DNA from: Pedobacter sp. PF22-3
Lineage (GTDB): Bacteria; Bacteroidota; Bacteroidia; Sphingobacteriales; Sphingobacteriaceae
Length of the DNA stretch: 64,000 nt
Assembly: GCF_026239555.1 (NCBI RefSeq)
Contig: NZ_JAPIVP010000003.1
Location: forward strand, 357,806 to 421,805
Reading direction: 5' to 3'
In this document: positions 8,322 to 16,913 of the stretch, piece by piece
How positions within the stretch are numbered: position 1 is the first letter of the stretch
Layout: every line of letters starts with the position of its first letter
Program-made: the position numbers and the translations under genes
Notes under the pieces: generated by a model
Seen by the model: the letters and a program-made list of their open reading frames with translations, nothing else
Told to the model about the DNA's origin: nothing
The model's database searches: none

Positions 8322-10175
8322 TTATTGCTCAATTGAGGTGGGCAAACTGAAATAAAATGTAGAACCTATTCCCAATCTGCTTTCTACCCATATTTTTCCT
8401 TTATGTCTTTCAATTATTTCGGCACAAATATATAGCCCGACTCCAAATCCTGCAATTGTTTTAGTATCAGGGCTCTCTACGCGATAAAAACGGTCAAAGA
8501 GCCGGGATATATCATTTTCTCTAATGCCTATCCCTTCATCTTCTACACTTACAATAAGATAATTATTTTGTATTTCGCATTTTATTGCAATTAATGATTC
8601 CTTTTTAGAGTATTTTGCTGCGTTGCCAATCAGGTTACTAATTACATTGCCAATTTTTTGCATATCTGCGTATACGTATAATTCTTCAGGACCAATAACC
8701 TGGATAAAATGGCTTGGCGATACCATTCTGCTTTCTTCCGTAATGGTTTTAATCAGTTCGATAAAGTTAAAATTTGTTTTGTTCAATAATATTTTACCGG
8801 ATTCCAATAGGGAAACATTTAAAAAACCATCAATCATTAACGACATTTTCTTTAATTGAACATTTATCTTATCAGGTATGTCTGCATGAAGATAATTATC
8901 TGTTTCTTTAAGTTTATGTTGTAAAAGCTGTACATAGGCACTTAAAGATGTTAAAGGAGTTTTAAGCTCATGACTTACCATACCGATAAAATCATTTTTT
9001 CTTATTTCATCCTGCTTGTGTTCTGTAATATCCAAAACGGCTCCAGCTATATAAATCGCTTTTCCATCTTCATTATAATAGGCCTTTCCTGCAGTTCTTA
9101 TCCATTTGCGCTTTGCACTTATACTCTTTAAGTTAATCTGGTATTCGATATTAAAAGCATTACGATGATGTAGTGCACGTATTATACCGCTGTTAAGATG
9201 CCCGATATATTCAGGACAGATCATAGATTTGGCTTCCTCAATACTCAACCGGTTATTTTCAAGTTCGTAGATCTGTTGCGCCCTTTCCGATAGCAGTATT
9301 TGTTTGTGCGCTAGGTCTATATTCCATGAGCCCATTTCTGAGGCATCCATTGCTATTTTTAAAATGTCTTTGGCTTTAAGTAATTCCTTTTTAAAGTTTA
9401 CCTGCTCGGTAATATCCTTTATAATCACCAAAATTCTGGTTACTTCATTTTCATCGTTTTTTAAGGGTTCGTAAAGAGCAATAAAATAACCATCTGAAAT
9501 TTCTGTGGAGAGTTTTAACTCATTGATCGTTAACGGTTGTTTACTTTTAAAAATATCTTTTATACGTTTTACGTGCGATTGTTGTATTTCGAATTCCGGC
9601 CGTGCCTCTTCCAAAGGTATTCCGATTACTTCTTTTCTGCTTTTGCCCCAAATTTTTAATATGTTATCATTCGCATATTCTGTAATTAGTTCCGGGCCTT
9701 TTAACACGCACATACCTAAAGGCGCTTGCTCAAAAAATCCCCTAAAACGTGTTTCACTTTCTGAAAGTTCAAATAAAATATGCTCCAGGTCATTCTCATC
9801 CATTGGGATTTCCCTTAACGAGCAAATGAGGTATTCAACCGGGCGATCGCTTTGTAATACCGGCGAAAATTCCAATTCCCATTTTACGTTTGGCGAGTTC
9901 GAATAAATAGGATGAATCATCAGGCGCTGTTTAGCCTTATGTTTACTCACTTTTTGAACTGTTTTAATCAGTATGGCTTTTTCAGCATCAGATAAGAGAT
10001 TGGGAATAATGTCGATGTCTAAGAATTTTGATTTTCCACCAACACGTGCTATTAAAGCCTGGTAAGCATCATTATGTTCAACTACCACTAGTATAGGCTT
10101 TATTTTAAAAATGACTACCGGGCTTGTAGAATGTTTTAATAATGCCTTTAAGAATGGTGAAGCTAAATCTATCAT
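8322..10175 (-). CDS. Multi-PAS sensor histidine kinase, no membrane segment seen
   Basis: The 617-residue protein contains N-terminal PAS-like segments. The clearest begin near ETRFRGFFEQAPLGMCVLKG (about residue 138) and near LKIAMDASEMGSWNIDLAHK (about residue 270), the latter with a PAC tail (IRTAGKAYYNEDGKAIYIAG). HisKA follows with His402 in MVSHELKTPL. HATPase_c has the N box NLIGNAAKYS, G1 DEGIGI and G2 GFGVGLYI. I see no hydrophobic membrane helix, so it is probably cytoplasmic. No receiver domain or regulator gene is adjacent, so it is an orphan kinase. The signal cannot be inferred. Confidence 0.9.
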   Translation of the reverse strand: MIDLASPFLKALLKHSTSPVVIFKIKPILVVVEHNDAYQALIARVGGKSKFLDIDIIPNLLSDAEKAILIKTVQKVSKHKAKQRLMIHPIYSNSPNVKWELEFSPVLQSDRPVEYLICSLREIPMDENDLEHILFELSESETRFRGFFEQAPLGMCVLKGPELITEYANDNILKIWGKSRKEVIGIPLEEARPEFEIQQSHVKRIKDIFKSKQPLTINELKLSTEISDGYFIALYEPLKNDENEVTRILVIIKDITEQVNFKKELLKAKDILKIAMDASEMGSWNIDLAHKQILLSERAQQIYELENNRLSIEEAKSMICPEYIGHLNSGIIRALHHRNAFNIEYQINLKSISAKRKWIRTAGKAYYNEDGKAIYIAGAVLDITEHKQDEIRKNDFIGMVSHELKTPLTSLSAYVQLLQHKLKETDNYLHADIPDKINVQLKKMSLMIDGFLNVSLLESGKILLNKTNFNFIELIKTITEESRMVSPSHFIQVIGPEELYVYADMQKIGNVISNLIGNAAKYSKKESLIAIKCEIQNNYLIVSVEDEGIGIRENDISRLFDRFYRVESPDTKTIAGFGVGLYICAEIIERHKGKIWVESRLGIGSTFYFSLPTSIEQ

Positions 10176-10444
10176 AAATTATGAGATGACACTTTCTCAA
10201 ATATAACCGTTAAACAATTAATTCCAACTGATTTGTGAGGAATTCATAATATTTATCATCCGTAATGGTATAGATTATAAGGTGATTGATTTTTTGAGGA
10301 GGGCTTATGTTTATTTTTCAATTTGGAACAGTAAACAATTTTGAACAAAACTTTTTCAAAGAAATCTATGTTTGAAAAATGATAGTAAATATTTCGTTTG
10401 TTCTTTTTTAGAACTTTAGTAGCAGTTGCATAACAGATAAGATC

Positions 10445-11074
10445 ATGAATCCCGAATTTAACTATAGTACCCATGAAAAGTGGTTGCCATTCAATCGTTT
10501 TTCGCCGCTTATTACCGTTTTTAAATCTTTTCACGATTTAAGCCCAGAGATGGAATTTATCATCAATAATGAAACTTTTCCAGTTAACTTTAAAAAGAAT
10601 AAGTTTATTTCATCGCCCTTACACCTCGATCAGTATGTGTATCTTATTGTTAAGGGTGTAGTAAGAGGATATATCAAGGATGATAATAAAGAGATTACCA
10701 TGTGGATGGCTAAAGAAAATGAGTTTATAGGTAATGTGAGTAATATTTGGAATACGAACAACTCATTTGAAGAATATATACAGGCCTTAGAAGACGTTGT
10801 TGCTATTGCTATTCCGCATACCATGTCAAAAAAATTATATTTAAATTATCAAATTGCCAATTACATCGGTAGAGAAGTTGCCCAGCTCCACTATATGCAG
10901 GCATCAGAGCGGGCATTTGTTTCCAGACTACCTTCAGCAGAAAAAAAATATATCCGCTTTATTAAATCCTATCCAAAATTAGTTGAACGCGTTCCACTAA
11001 AATATATCGCCTCGTTTTTGAATATGAGGTTAGAAACATTGAGCCGTATCAGATCGAAACTTGCTTCCTCGTAA
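10445..11074 (+). CDS. Crp/Fnr-family transcription regulator (paralogue 1)
   Basis: The 209-residue protein has an N-terminal cyclic-nucleotide-binding-like beta roll (FPVNFKKNKFISSPLHLDQYVYLIVKG, roughly residues 40-120) and a C-terminal helix-turn-helix (VPLKYIASFLNMRLETLSRIR). The cNMP phosphate-binding signature of true CRP (RxSxxxE) is not obvious, so the ligand is uncertain. It is clearly paralogous to the gene at 56243, sharing VKG(V/I)VRG(Y/F)IKD, YLQALEDV and LKYIASFL..RLETLSRIR. It stands alone, with long AT-rich flanks. Confidence 0.88.
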   Translation: MNPEFNYSTHEKWLPFNRFSPLITVFKSFHDLSPEMEFIINNETFPVNFKKNKFISSPLHLDQYVYLIVKGVVRGYIKDDNKEITMWMAKENEFIGNVSNIWNTNNSFEEYIQALEDVVAIAIPHTMSKKLYLNYQIANYIGREVAQLHYMQASERAFVSRLPSAEKKYIRFIKSYPKLVERVPLKYIASFLNMRLETLSRIRSKLASS

Positions 11075-11412
11075 GAAGTTTTTACTGTCAGTTGTGAAAA
11101 ATGTGCTTAATATTTATAGGCATACATACATGATGATGTTAGGTCAATATCAAAAAAATGTAAATTTTATGATATGAAAGGTGAACAAAAAACTCGGAGT
11201 TAATCATTATTTATAGCTGATGACTTATTTATAATACAAAATTACTCTTAATTTTATTAAAAAATACGTCTTTTTAAGTGGTAAAAAAGTTTTTGATTAA
11301 TTTTATTTAAAATTATTAATCTGATAATCAGTATTTTGTATTTTATTTTTTATCTATTTAGCTGATTTAACATATTTAACGTTTCTCATTTATATTTTTT
11401 TAAAAATTTATA
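11075..11412. other. AT-rich gap with no gene seen
   Basis: About 340 bases between the Crp/Fnr gene and the small RNA promoter hold no open frame that looks real. The tract is extremely rich in A and T. No terminator could be placed confidently after the Crp/Fnr gene. Confidence 0.35.
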
Positions 11413-11420
11413 TATATTTG
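11413..11420 (+). promoter_or_regulatory. Candidate -7 box (TAnnTTTG) of a short RNA
   Basis: TATATTTG matches the Bacteroidota housekeeping -7 consensus and lies a few bases upstream of a structured segment that ends in a terminator. The surrounding sequence is AT-rich, so chance matches are possible. Confidence 0.45.
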
Positions 11421-11423
11421 TTC

Positions 11424-11491
11424 TTACCCTTTCGAGGGTATGTTTTTCATAGGTAGATGTAGGGTCAGGACATTGTTCTGGCCCTTTTTTG
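11424..11491 (+). ncRNA. Candidate small RNA or ubiX leader with two hairpins
   Basis: Just after a TATATTTG box come two hairpins. The first is a perfect 6-bp stem TACCCT/AGGGTA closed by a TTCG loop (11425-11440), the very stable UUCG tetraloop. The second (11462-11483) pairs GGGTCAG with CTGGCCC (one G-T wobble) and runs straight into TTTTTT, an intrinsic terminator. The predicted transcript is about 65-70 nt. It ends about 35 bases before ubiX, so it may be a free-standing small RNA or an attenuator leader that controls ubiX. No known RNA family was recognised. Confidence 0.45.
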
Positions 11492-11525
11492 TTATAATGG
11501 ATTTAGATAAACTATTTTTGTGGTT

Positions 11526-12095
11526 ATGATGAAAAAGAAAGTGATTGTTGCGGTTACAGGCGCCAGTGGTTCTATATATGCAAAGGTTTTGTTTGAGCAG
11601 TTATTAAAATTAAAAGATCAGATTGAGGCAGTTGGTGTGGTAATGAGCGATAATGCAAAAGCAGTTTGGCAATTCGAGCTGGGAAATCAGGATTATAATC
11701 ATTTTAAAGAATTTACTTTTTATAACAAAAACGATTTTAATGCGCCTTTTGCATCAGGATCTGCAAAATACGATACCATGATTATCATCCCTTGCTCAAT
11801 GGGAACTTTGGGTAGGGTAGCACACGGGATATCTAACGATTTGATTTCCAGGGCTGCAGATGTGGTATTAAAAGAACGTAGAAAGTTAATAGCCGTGGTA
11901 AGAGACACTCCATTTAGCCTGATTCACATTAACAATATGAAAACGGTTACTGAAGCTGGGGGAATCATTTGTCCTGCCAATCCATCTTTTTACAGTTTGC
12001 CCCAAACCATAGAAGAAGTTGCCGGAACGGTAGTGAGCAGGGTATTGGACCTTGCAGGTTTCGAACAGGAAAGTTACCGGTGGCAGGAGAAATAG
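11526..12095 (+). CDS. ubiX: Flavin prenyltransferase UbiX
   Basis: The product (about 189 residues) makes prenylated FMN, the cofactor of UbiD-type decarboxylases. The UbiX flavodoxin-like fold is marked by VTGASGSIYA near the N-terminus, PCSMGTLGRVAHG, and RDTPFSLIHINNM followed by PANPSFY. Two adjacent ATGs (11526, 11529) are possible starts; a GTG six bases further upstream is also in frame. A UbiD-family gene lies about 25 kb away at 36768. As this phylum normally makes menaquinone, not ubiquinone, the pair may act in menaquinone synthesis; that role is inference. Confidence 0.93.
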   Translation: MMKKKVIVAVTGASGSIYAKVLFEQLLKLKDQIEAVGVVMSDNAKAVWQFELGNQDYNHFKEFTFYNKNDFNAPFASGSAKYDTMIIIPCSMGTLGRVAHGISNDLISRAADVVLKERRKLIAVVRDTPFSLIHINNMKTVTEAGGIICPANPSFYSLPQTIEEVAGTVVSRVLDLAGFEQESYRWQEK

Positions 12096-12218
12096 TTTTC
12101 AGTTTGCAATTCGCATTTTGTAGCCAGCTAAAAACTTAAAATTGCCAACTGCTTTGTTAATAGACTGTAATTTACCTTTAATCTCTAATCCATATCTTCA
12201 TACTCAAATCTAATTTCA

Positions 12219-12226
12219 TATCTTTG
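12219..12226 (+). promoter_or_regulatory. Candidate -7 box (TAnnTTTG) of mtaB
   Basis: TATCTTTG lies 8 bases before the mtaB start codon and matches the Bacteroidota sigma-A -7 consensus. If real, the transcript would have almost no leader. Confidence 0.4.
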
Positions 12227-12234
12227 CAGGCTCA

Positions 12235-13557
12235 ATGAAAAAGGTCGCATTTTATACATTAGGTTGTAAACTCAATTTCTCCGAAACCTCAACCATCGGT
12301 CGTTTATTTACCGATGCTGGCTATGCCGTAGTAGAATTCCAGGATCAGGCTGATGTTTACGTAATCAATACTTGCTCTGTTACTGAACATGCTGATAAAA
12401 AATGCCGTAAAGTAGTTAAGGAAGCTTTAAAGTATTCGCCAAATGCCTTTGTAACCATTGTAGGTTGTTATGCCCAGTTAAAACCACAGGAAATTGCCGA
12501 AATAGAAGGTGTTGATATGGTTTTAGGTGCGGCAGAAAAATTCAGAATTGTTGAATATATTACCGATTTAACCAAACAGCCAAAAGCACTTGTTCATCAA
12601 CAAAATATAGAAAAAGTTAACCACAATTTTATTGCTTCTTATTCTATTGGCGATAGAACGCGTACGTTTTTGAAAGTACAGGATGGTTGCGATTATCCCT
12701 GTACCTACTGTACCATTCCACTGGCACGCGGTGCAAGCCGTAGCGATACTATTGAGAATGTAGTAAATCGTGCAAAAATGATTGCCGAAAGCGGTGTTAA
12801 AGAAATTGTATTAACCGGTGTAAATCTTGGTGATTTCGGAATCAGAAATGGGCAGCGGGAAGACAAGTTTTTTGATTTGGTTAAAGCATTGGACGAAGTA
12901 GAAGGAATTGAAAGAATTCGTATTTCATCTATTGAGCCAAATTTATTAAGCAACGAAATTATAGAATTTGTATCTACTTCAAAAAGATTTGTTCCGCATT
13001 TTCATATTCCCTTACAATCTGGCTCTGATAAAATTTTAGGTTTAATGCGTCGTCGTTACCGGAGTGATTTATATGTGGAGCGTGTGGCTAAGATTAAAGC
13101 CGTAATGCCAAACTGCTGTATTGGTGTAGATGTAATTGTAGGGTTCCCTGGCGAAACGAAGGAAGATTTCTTAGATACCTACCAGTTTCTAAACCAGCTT
13201 GACATTTCTTATCTACATGTATTTACCTATTCGGAACGCGAATTAACAGCTGCTGCCGAAATGAAAGGCGTTGTGGCAGGAAGTGAACGTAATGAGCGCA
13301 GTAAAATGCTTCATATCTTATCTGATAAAAAACGGAGGGCTTTCTACGAATCTCAAATTGGCAGCGAAGGTGAAGTGCTTTTCGAAGCTGATCAAAAATC
13401 GGGTTATATGCATGGTTTTACCAAAAATTACGTAAAAGTACGTGCAAAATACGACCCAATAATGGTTAACGAACTAAAAGCTGTTAAGCTGATCGAAATT
13501 ACTGCTGATGGTGAAGTAGAAGTTGCAGAACTGGAAACGGTTTACGCACATCACTAG
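12235..13557 (+). CDS. mtaB: tRNA (N6-threonylcarbamoyl-A37)-C2 methylthiotransferase MtaB
   Basis: The 440-residue radical-SAM enzyme adds a methylthio group to t6A37 of tRNA. The N-terminal MTTase domain carries the first cluster cysteines (TLGCKLNFSE, NTCSVTEHADKKCR, VGCYAQ). The radical-SAM motif is Cys152-x3-Cys156-x2-Cys159 in DGCDYPCTYCTIPLARG. Further family motifs are LTGVNLGDFG, IRISSIEPN and HIPLQSGSDKIL. The C-terminal TRAM-like region covers about the last 60 residues. The GCKLNFSE start and the short CTYCTIP loop favour MtaB over MiaB or RimO. It ends just before a repeat-rich gap. Confidence 0.93.
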   Translation: MKKVAFYTLGCKLNFSETSTIGRLFTDAGYAVVEFQDQADVYVINTCSVTEHADKKCRKVVKEALKYSPNAFVTIVGCYAQLKPQEIAEIEGVDMVLGAAEKFRIVEYITDLTKQPKALVHQQNIEKVNHNFIASYSIGDRTRTFLKVQDGCDYPCTYCTIPLARGASRSDTIENVVNRAKMIAESGVKEIVLTGVNLGDFGIRNGQREDKFFDLVKALDEVEGIERIRISSIEPNLLSNEIIEFVSTSKRFVPHFHIPLQSGSDKILGLMRRRYRSDLYVERVAKIKAVMPNCCIGVDVIVGFPGETKEDFLDTYQFLNQLDISYLHVFTYSERELTAAAEMKGVVAGSERNERSKMLHILSDKKRRAFYESQIGSEGEVLFEADQKSGYMHGFTKNYVKVRAKYDPIMVNELKAVKLIEITADGEVEVAELETVYAHH

Positions 13558-13558
13558 T

Positions 13559-13871
13559 TTAGTCCGTAATCTTTAGTCCTAAGTCGTTAGTCCGGAGTCT
13601 TCAGTCAAATATCCTTTATTGTCATGCTGAACGCAGTGAAGAATCTTTTAGCATGAAAGGTTAAACTGCTGAAAGCATTTAGAAAAAAAAACATTTTATC
13701 ATCACAATATAGATCCTTCACTTCGTTCAGGATGACAAATGAGTGGAAAAGGAAGATTATTGGTTTTTGGGAACTGTTCACGTATGCCATTAGTTAAGTC
13801 CTAAGTAATTAGTCAGAAGTCTTCAGTCAAATATCCTTTAGCGTCATTCTGAATGCAGTGAAGAATCTTTT
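13559..13871. repeat. Intergenic repeats: stutter words and a palindromic element (family A)
   Basis: After mtaB the sequence stutters through variants of TAGTCCGTAA, TAGTCCTAAG and TAGTCCGGAG. A unit of about 54 bases (CTTCAGTCAAATATCCTTTA, then GTCAT, CTGAA, GCAGTGAAGAATCTTTTA) occurs at about 13597-13650 and again at 13818-13871 as a direct repeat. The GTCATGCTGAACGCAGTGAAG arm is mirrored at 13711-13738 (CTTCACTTCGTTCAGGATGAC), giving a large hairpin. A related arm occurs at 23210-23237. No gene was recognised here. Confidence 0.65.
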
Positions 13872-14019
13872 ACCTATGAAAGGTTTGCTTGTTTAACAAG
13901 TTTTTAATCTGGAGAGTAAAGTGTAGAGCAGGACTTTGTTAACCGATGGAACACAGAATCACTTTTTCCAAATAGAAAAATAGATTTTTACCTCTTTCTC
14001 CCAGCTGTAAACGCTGGCT

Positions 14020-14092
14020 TTTAGTCTTTCTGCTTTAGTCTTTAAGCTTTGGTCTTTAATCTTTCAGCTTTGGTCTTTCTTTACTATCTTCG
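14020..14092. repeat. Stuttering CTTTAGTCTTT-type short repeat
   Basis: About seven imperfect copies of an 11-12 base word (for example TTTAGTCTTTCTGC, TTTGGTCTTTAATC, TTTGGTCTTTCTTT) precede lgt. The unit is related to the TAGTC words downstream of mtaB. Confidence 0.55.
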
Positions 14093-14107
14093 CTTCAAAT
14101 TATTTGT

Positions 14108-15259
14108 ATGTTTCCTACCGTTTCACATTTTTTAGAATACCTGTTTGGCATTAATTTACCGCTCCCATTTAATACATTCGGAGTTTTTGTAGCGCTAGCA
14201 TTTGTAGCAGGTTACTGGGCATTTACCAAAGAGCTTAAACGTAAAGAGGCATTGGGCATACTCCATCCGATTAAAAAAACAATTATAGTTGGCAAGCCTG
14301 CTACTACATCAGAATTGATCATGAATGGCCTTTTCGGCTTCGTTATCGGTTATAAACTGGTTTATGCTTTATTAAACTATAAACTTTTTGTAAGTGACGC
14401 ACAATCGGTTTTAATGTCGACCAAAGGAAATATAATTGGTGGTTTGTTTTTTGCCGGCTTATTTGCATACTGGGATTATACCGAAAAAAATAAGCACAAA
14501 TTAGATAAACCAAAAGAAACACAGGTAACTATTCACCCTTACCAAACAATGAGTAACCTGATTGTTTGGGCGGCTATATGGGGCTTCTTGGGTGCAAAAT
14601 TTTTCGATAATTTAGAGTATTGGGATGATTTTGTTCAACATCCTGTAGAGCGATTATTATCCTTTAGCGGTTTAACTTTTTACGGAGGCTTAATTTGTGG
14701 TGGTGCGGCTGTATTAATTATTGCAAAAAGAAACGGCATTAAACCCTTACATATGCTTGATGTAGGCGGTCCAGGTATGATGCTGGCTTACGCTGTTGGG
14801 CGTATTGGCTGTCATATGTCAGGTGATGGCGACTGGGGCATTGTGAATCCCAACCCAAAACCGTTCTCCTGGTTGCCAGATTGGTTATGGTCTTACAAAT
14901 ACCCAAATAATGTGGTAGGCGAGGGGATTCCAATTCCTGGCTGTACAGGCAAGTTTTGTAACGAATTGGCTCAAGGTGTGTACCCAACACCACTTTATGA
15001 AGTTATTATCTGTTTAATACTTTTTGCCTTTTTATGGAGTATAAGGGATAAAATAAAAGCCCCTGGTTTAATGTTTGGTATTTACATGATCTTAAACGGT
15101 CTTGAACGTTTCTGTATCGAGTTAATCCGTGTAAACTCCAAATACCACGTTTTTGGTTTATCTTTTACGCAGGCAGAAATGATTTCAACTTTTCTTGTTG
15201 TTGGTGGAATTGCACTAAGCGCTTATGCTTTAAGGAACAAGAACCAACTTGCACAATAA
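14108..15259 (+). CDS. lgt: Prolipoprotein diacylglyceryl transferase Lgt
   Basis: The 383-residue inner-membrane enzyme moves diacylglycerol from phosphatidylglycerol to the lipobox cysteine, the first step of lipoprotein maturation. It has seven or so membrane segments and the Lgt signature as GRIGCHMSGDGDWG around residue 235. The late YEVIICLILFAFLWSIRDK and GLERFCIELIR blocks contain the conserved Glu/Arg residues. It is longer than the roughly 290 residues of E. coli Lgt because of an insert at about residues 50-140, a form common in Bacteroidota. Many lipoproteins in this window are its likely clients. Confidence 0.92.
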   Translation: MFPTVSHFLEYLFGINLPLPFNTFGVFVALAFVAGYWAFTKELKRKEALGILHPIKKTIIVGKPATTSELIMNGLFGFVIGYKLVYALLNYKLFVSDAQSVLMSTKGNIIGGLFFAGLFAYWDYTEKNKHKLDKPKETQVTIHPYQTMSNLIVWAAIWGFLGAKFFDNLEYWDDFVQHPVERLLSFSGLTFYGGLICGGAAVLIIAKRNGIKPLHMLDVGGPGMMLAYAVGRIGCHMSGDGDWGIVNPNPKPFSWLPDWLWSYKYPNNVVGEGIPIPGCTGKFCNELAQGVYPTPLYEVIICLILFAFLWSIRDKIKAPGLMFGIYMILNGLERFCIELIRVNSKYHVFGLSFTQAEMISTFLVVGGIALSAYALRNKNQLAQ

Positions 15260-15316
15260 ACACCCTATAAATTCATTTAAAACCCAACAATAGTTTTACG
15301 CTGTTGTTAAATAGTT

Positions 15317-16105
15317 ATGAATTACGAATTACTATGCAATAAAGTGATCTCGATTGTTAAGCTTACCGGAAATTTCATCCGTAAAGAAGCCATGCAGTTT
15401 GATGTTCAGAAAATAGAATATAAAGGATTAAATGATATGGTTTCTTATGTTGATAAAACAGCAGAGCAGAAACTCGTTCAAAATCTGGAAAAATTAATTC
15501 CCGATGCAGGTTTTATCACTGAAGAGAAAACCATTAACCGCACAGGAAAAACCTACACCTGGATCATTGATCCTTTAGATGGTACAACTAACTTTATTCA
15601 TGGTATTCCGGCCTATGGCATTAGCGTGGCGCTTTATGAAGATGGAATGCCTGTAATTGGTGTGGTTTATGAATTAAATAGGGGAGAAATGTTTTATTCG
15701 TACAAAGGCGGACCTGCTTTGATGAATAAAAAGGAAATTAAAGTTTCCGGTAACCCTGATTTAAAATCAAGTCTGTTAGCTACGGGTTTCCCATATTATC
15801 AGTTTGATAAACAAGAAAAATACTTAAAATTATTGGCCGAAATGATGCAGAAAAGTCATGGCGTACGTAGAATTGGTGCAGCGGCAATAGATTTGGTATA
15901 TACAGCCTGCGGGCGGTTTGATGCTTTTTTTGAATACAATCTGCAGCAATGGGATTTTGCAGCCGGATGTTTCATTGTTCAGCAGGCAGGCGGAGCAGTT
16001 TATGATTTTTCTGGTGGAAATGATTATTTTGAGAAAAGGGAGATCTTGGCTACCAATGGTAAACTTACTGCTGAAATGTTAACTGCAATTAGGCAGTATT
16101 TTTAA
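15317..16105 (+). CDS. Inositol monophosphatase family protein
   Basis: The 262-residue protein has the Li+-sensitive Mg2+-dependent phosphatase motifs: the metal-binding Glu in ITEEKT, the signature WIIDPLDGTTNFIHG, and the C-terminal QWDFAAGCFIVQQAGG. Family members hydrolyse inositol-1-phosphate, PAP or related phosphates, and some (SuhB) also act on transcription. The substrate cannot be fixed from sequence. It lies 57 bases after lgt and may be cotranscribed. Confidence 0.9.
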   Translation: MNYELLCNKVISIVKLTGNFIRKEAMQFDVQKIEYKGLNDMVSYVDKTAEQKLVQNLEKLIPDAGFITEEKTINRTGKTYTWIIDPLDGTTNFIHGIPAYGISVALYEDGMPVIGVVYELNRGEMFYSYKGGPALMNKKEIKVSGNPDLKSSLLATGFPYYQFDKQEKYLKLLAEMMQKSHGVRRIGAAAIDLVYTACGRFDAFFEYNLQQWDFAAGCFIVQQAGGAVYDFSGGNDYFEKREILATNGKLTAEMLTAIRQYF

Positions 16106-16134
16106 TCTATTACTCGTGGCTTTCCTCGGAGATC

Positions 16135-16198
16135 GTCATGCTGAATTTATTTTAGCATCTTTTCTGAAACTAAGACCCTGAAATAAATTCAGGGTGAC
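16135..16198. repeat. Dispersed palindromic repeat (family C), paired copy
   Basis: Two inverted arms form a hairpin: GTCATGCTGAATTTATTTTA and the mirrored TAAATTCAGGGTGAC. Similar arms appear at 20-47, 22842-22868 and within 44071-44227. Confidence 0.6.
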
Positions 16199-16210
16199 GC
16201 CGGATTGAAT

Positions 16211-16245
16211 AAAAAAAGGTCCCGATGTACACCGGGACCTTTTCA
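16211..16245. terminator. Bidirectional terminator between the IMPase gene and nfu
   Basis: A stem GGTCCCG/CGGGACC with an 8-base loop is flanked by A7 on the left and T4 on the right. It can stop transcription from either side of this convergent junction. Confidence 0.8.
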
Positions 16246-16275
16246 CTATATATGTACTATGAAAAATGCACAATT

Positions 16276-16827
16276 TTAAAGCGCTTCAGAAACTACATCT
16301 GTAACCTCTGGCACCATTCTTTGTAATAAGTTTTGGATTCCTGATTTAAGCGTAATCGTAGAAGAAGGACAACCACTGCAAGAGCCACGTAACTCTACCG
16401 TAACTACACCTTCATCAAAAGATTTGTATGTAATTGCACCACCATCCTGTTCAACGGCAGGGCGTACATAATCATGTAAAATCTGCTGAATTTTAATCTC
16501 AGTTTCGGTACCTTCAAATGCGGGAGCTTCTTCAGCAGCAGCTTCTTTAATTTTTAATTCAGATTCTACCGCGCCCTTTACAAATTCTTTTAGAATGGCT
16601 TCAATATCTGCCCAATCTGCATCGTCTGTTTTGGTAATGGTAACAAAATTACTGGCGAAAAAAACGCCAGAAACAAAGTTGAACTTAAATAACTCTTTCG
16701 CAAAAGGCGAATGTTCAGCACTCTCTTTAGTCGCAAAATCCTCACTGCCGTTTATTAACAGTTTGTTTACCATAAATTTCATGGTAGCTGGATTTGGAGT
16801 CTGTTCTGTATATACGTTAATCGTCAT
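16276..16827 (-). CDS. NifU-like Fe-S cluster scaffold/carrier (Nfu)
   Basis: The 183-residue protein has an Nfu N-terminal domain (residues about 1-85: VYTEQTPNPATMKFMVN, FVSGVFFASNFVTITK) and a C-terminal NifU domain with the cluster-binding CxxC, Cys150 and Cys153, in GSCSGCPSS. It carries and delivers [4Fe-4S] clusters to target enzymes. An acidic Ala/Glu-rich linker joins the domains. This eukaryote-like two-domain layout is usual in Bacteroidota. Candidate clients in this window include the MtaB radical-SAM enzyme, though no link is shown. Confidence 0.92.
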   Translation of the reverse strand: MTINVYTEQTPNPATMKFMVNKLLINGSEDFATKESAEHSPFAKELFKFNFVSGVFFASNFVTITKTDDADWADIEAILKEFVKGAVESELKIKEAAAEEAPAFEGTETEIKIQQILHDYVRPAVEQDGGAITYKSFDEGVVTVELRGSCSGCPSSTITLKSGIQNLLQRMVPEVTDVVSEAL

Positions 16828-16913
16828 GTCTTAATCAATTTGAATAAACAAAATTAACAATTACTCGTTAATAAACCTTTACTGGCTGTCTGCTTAACGT
16901 CAATTTAATTTAA

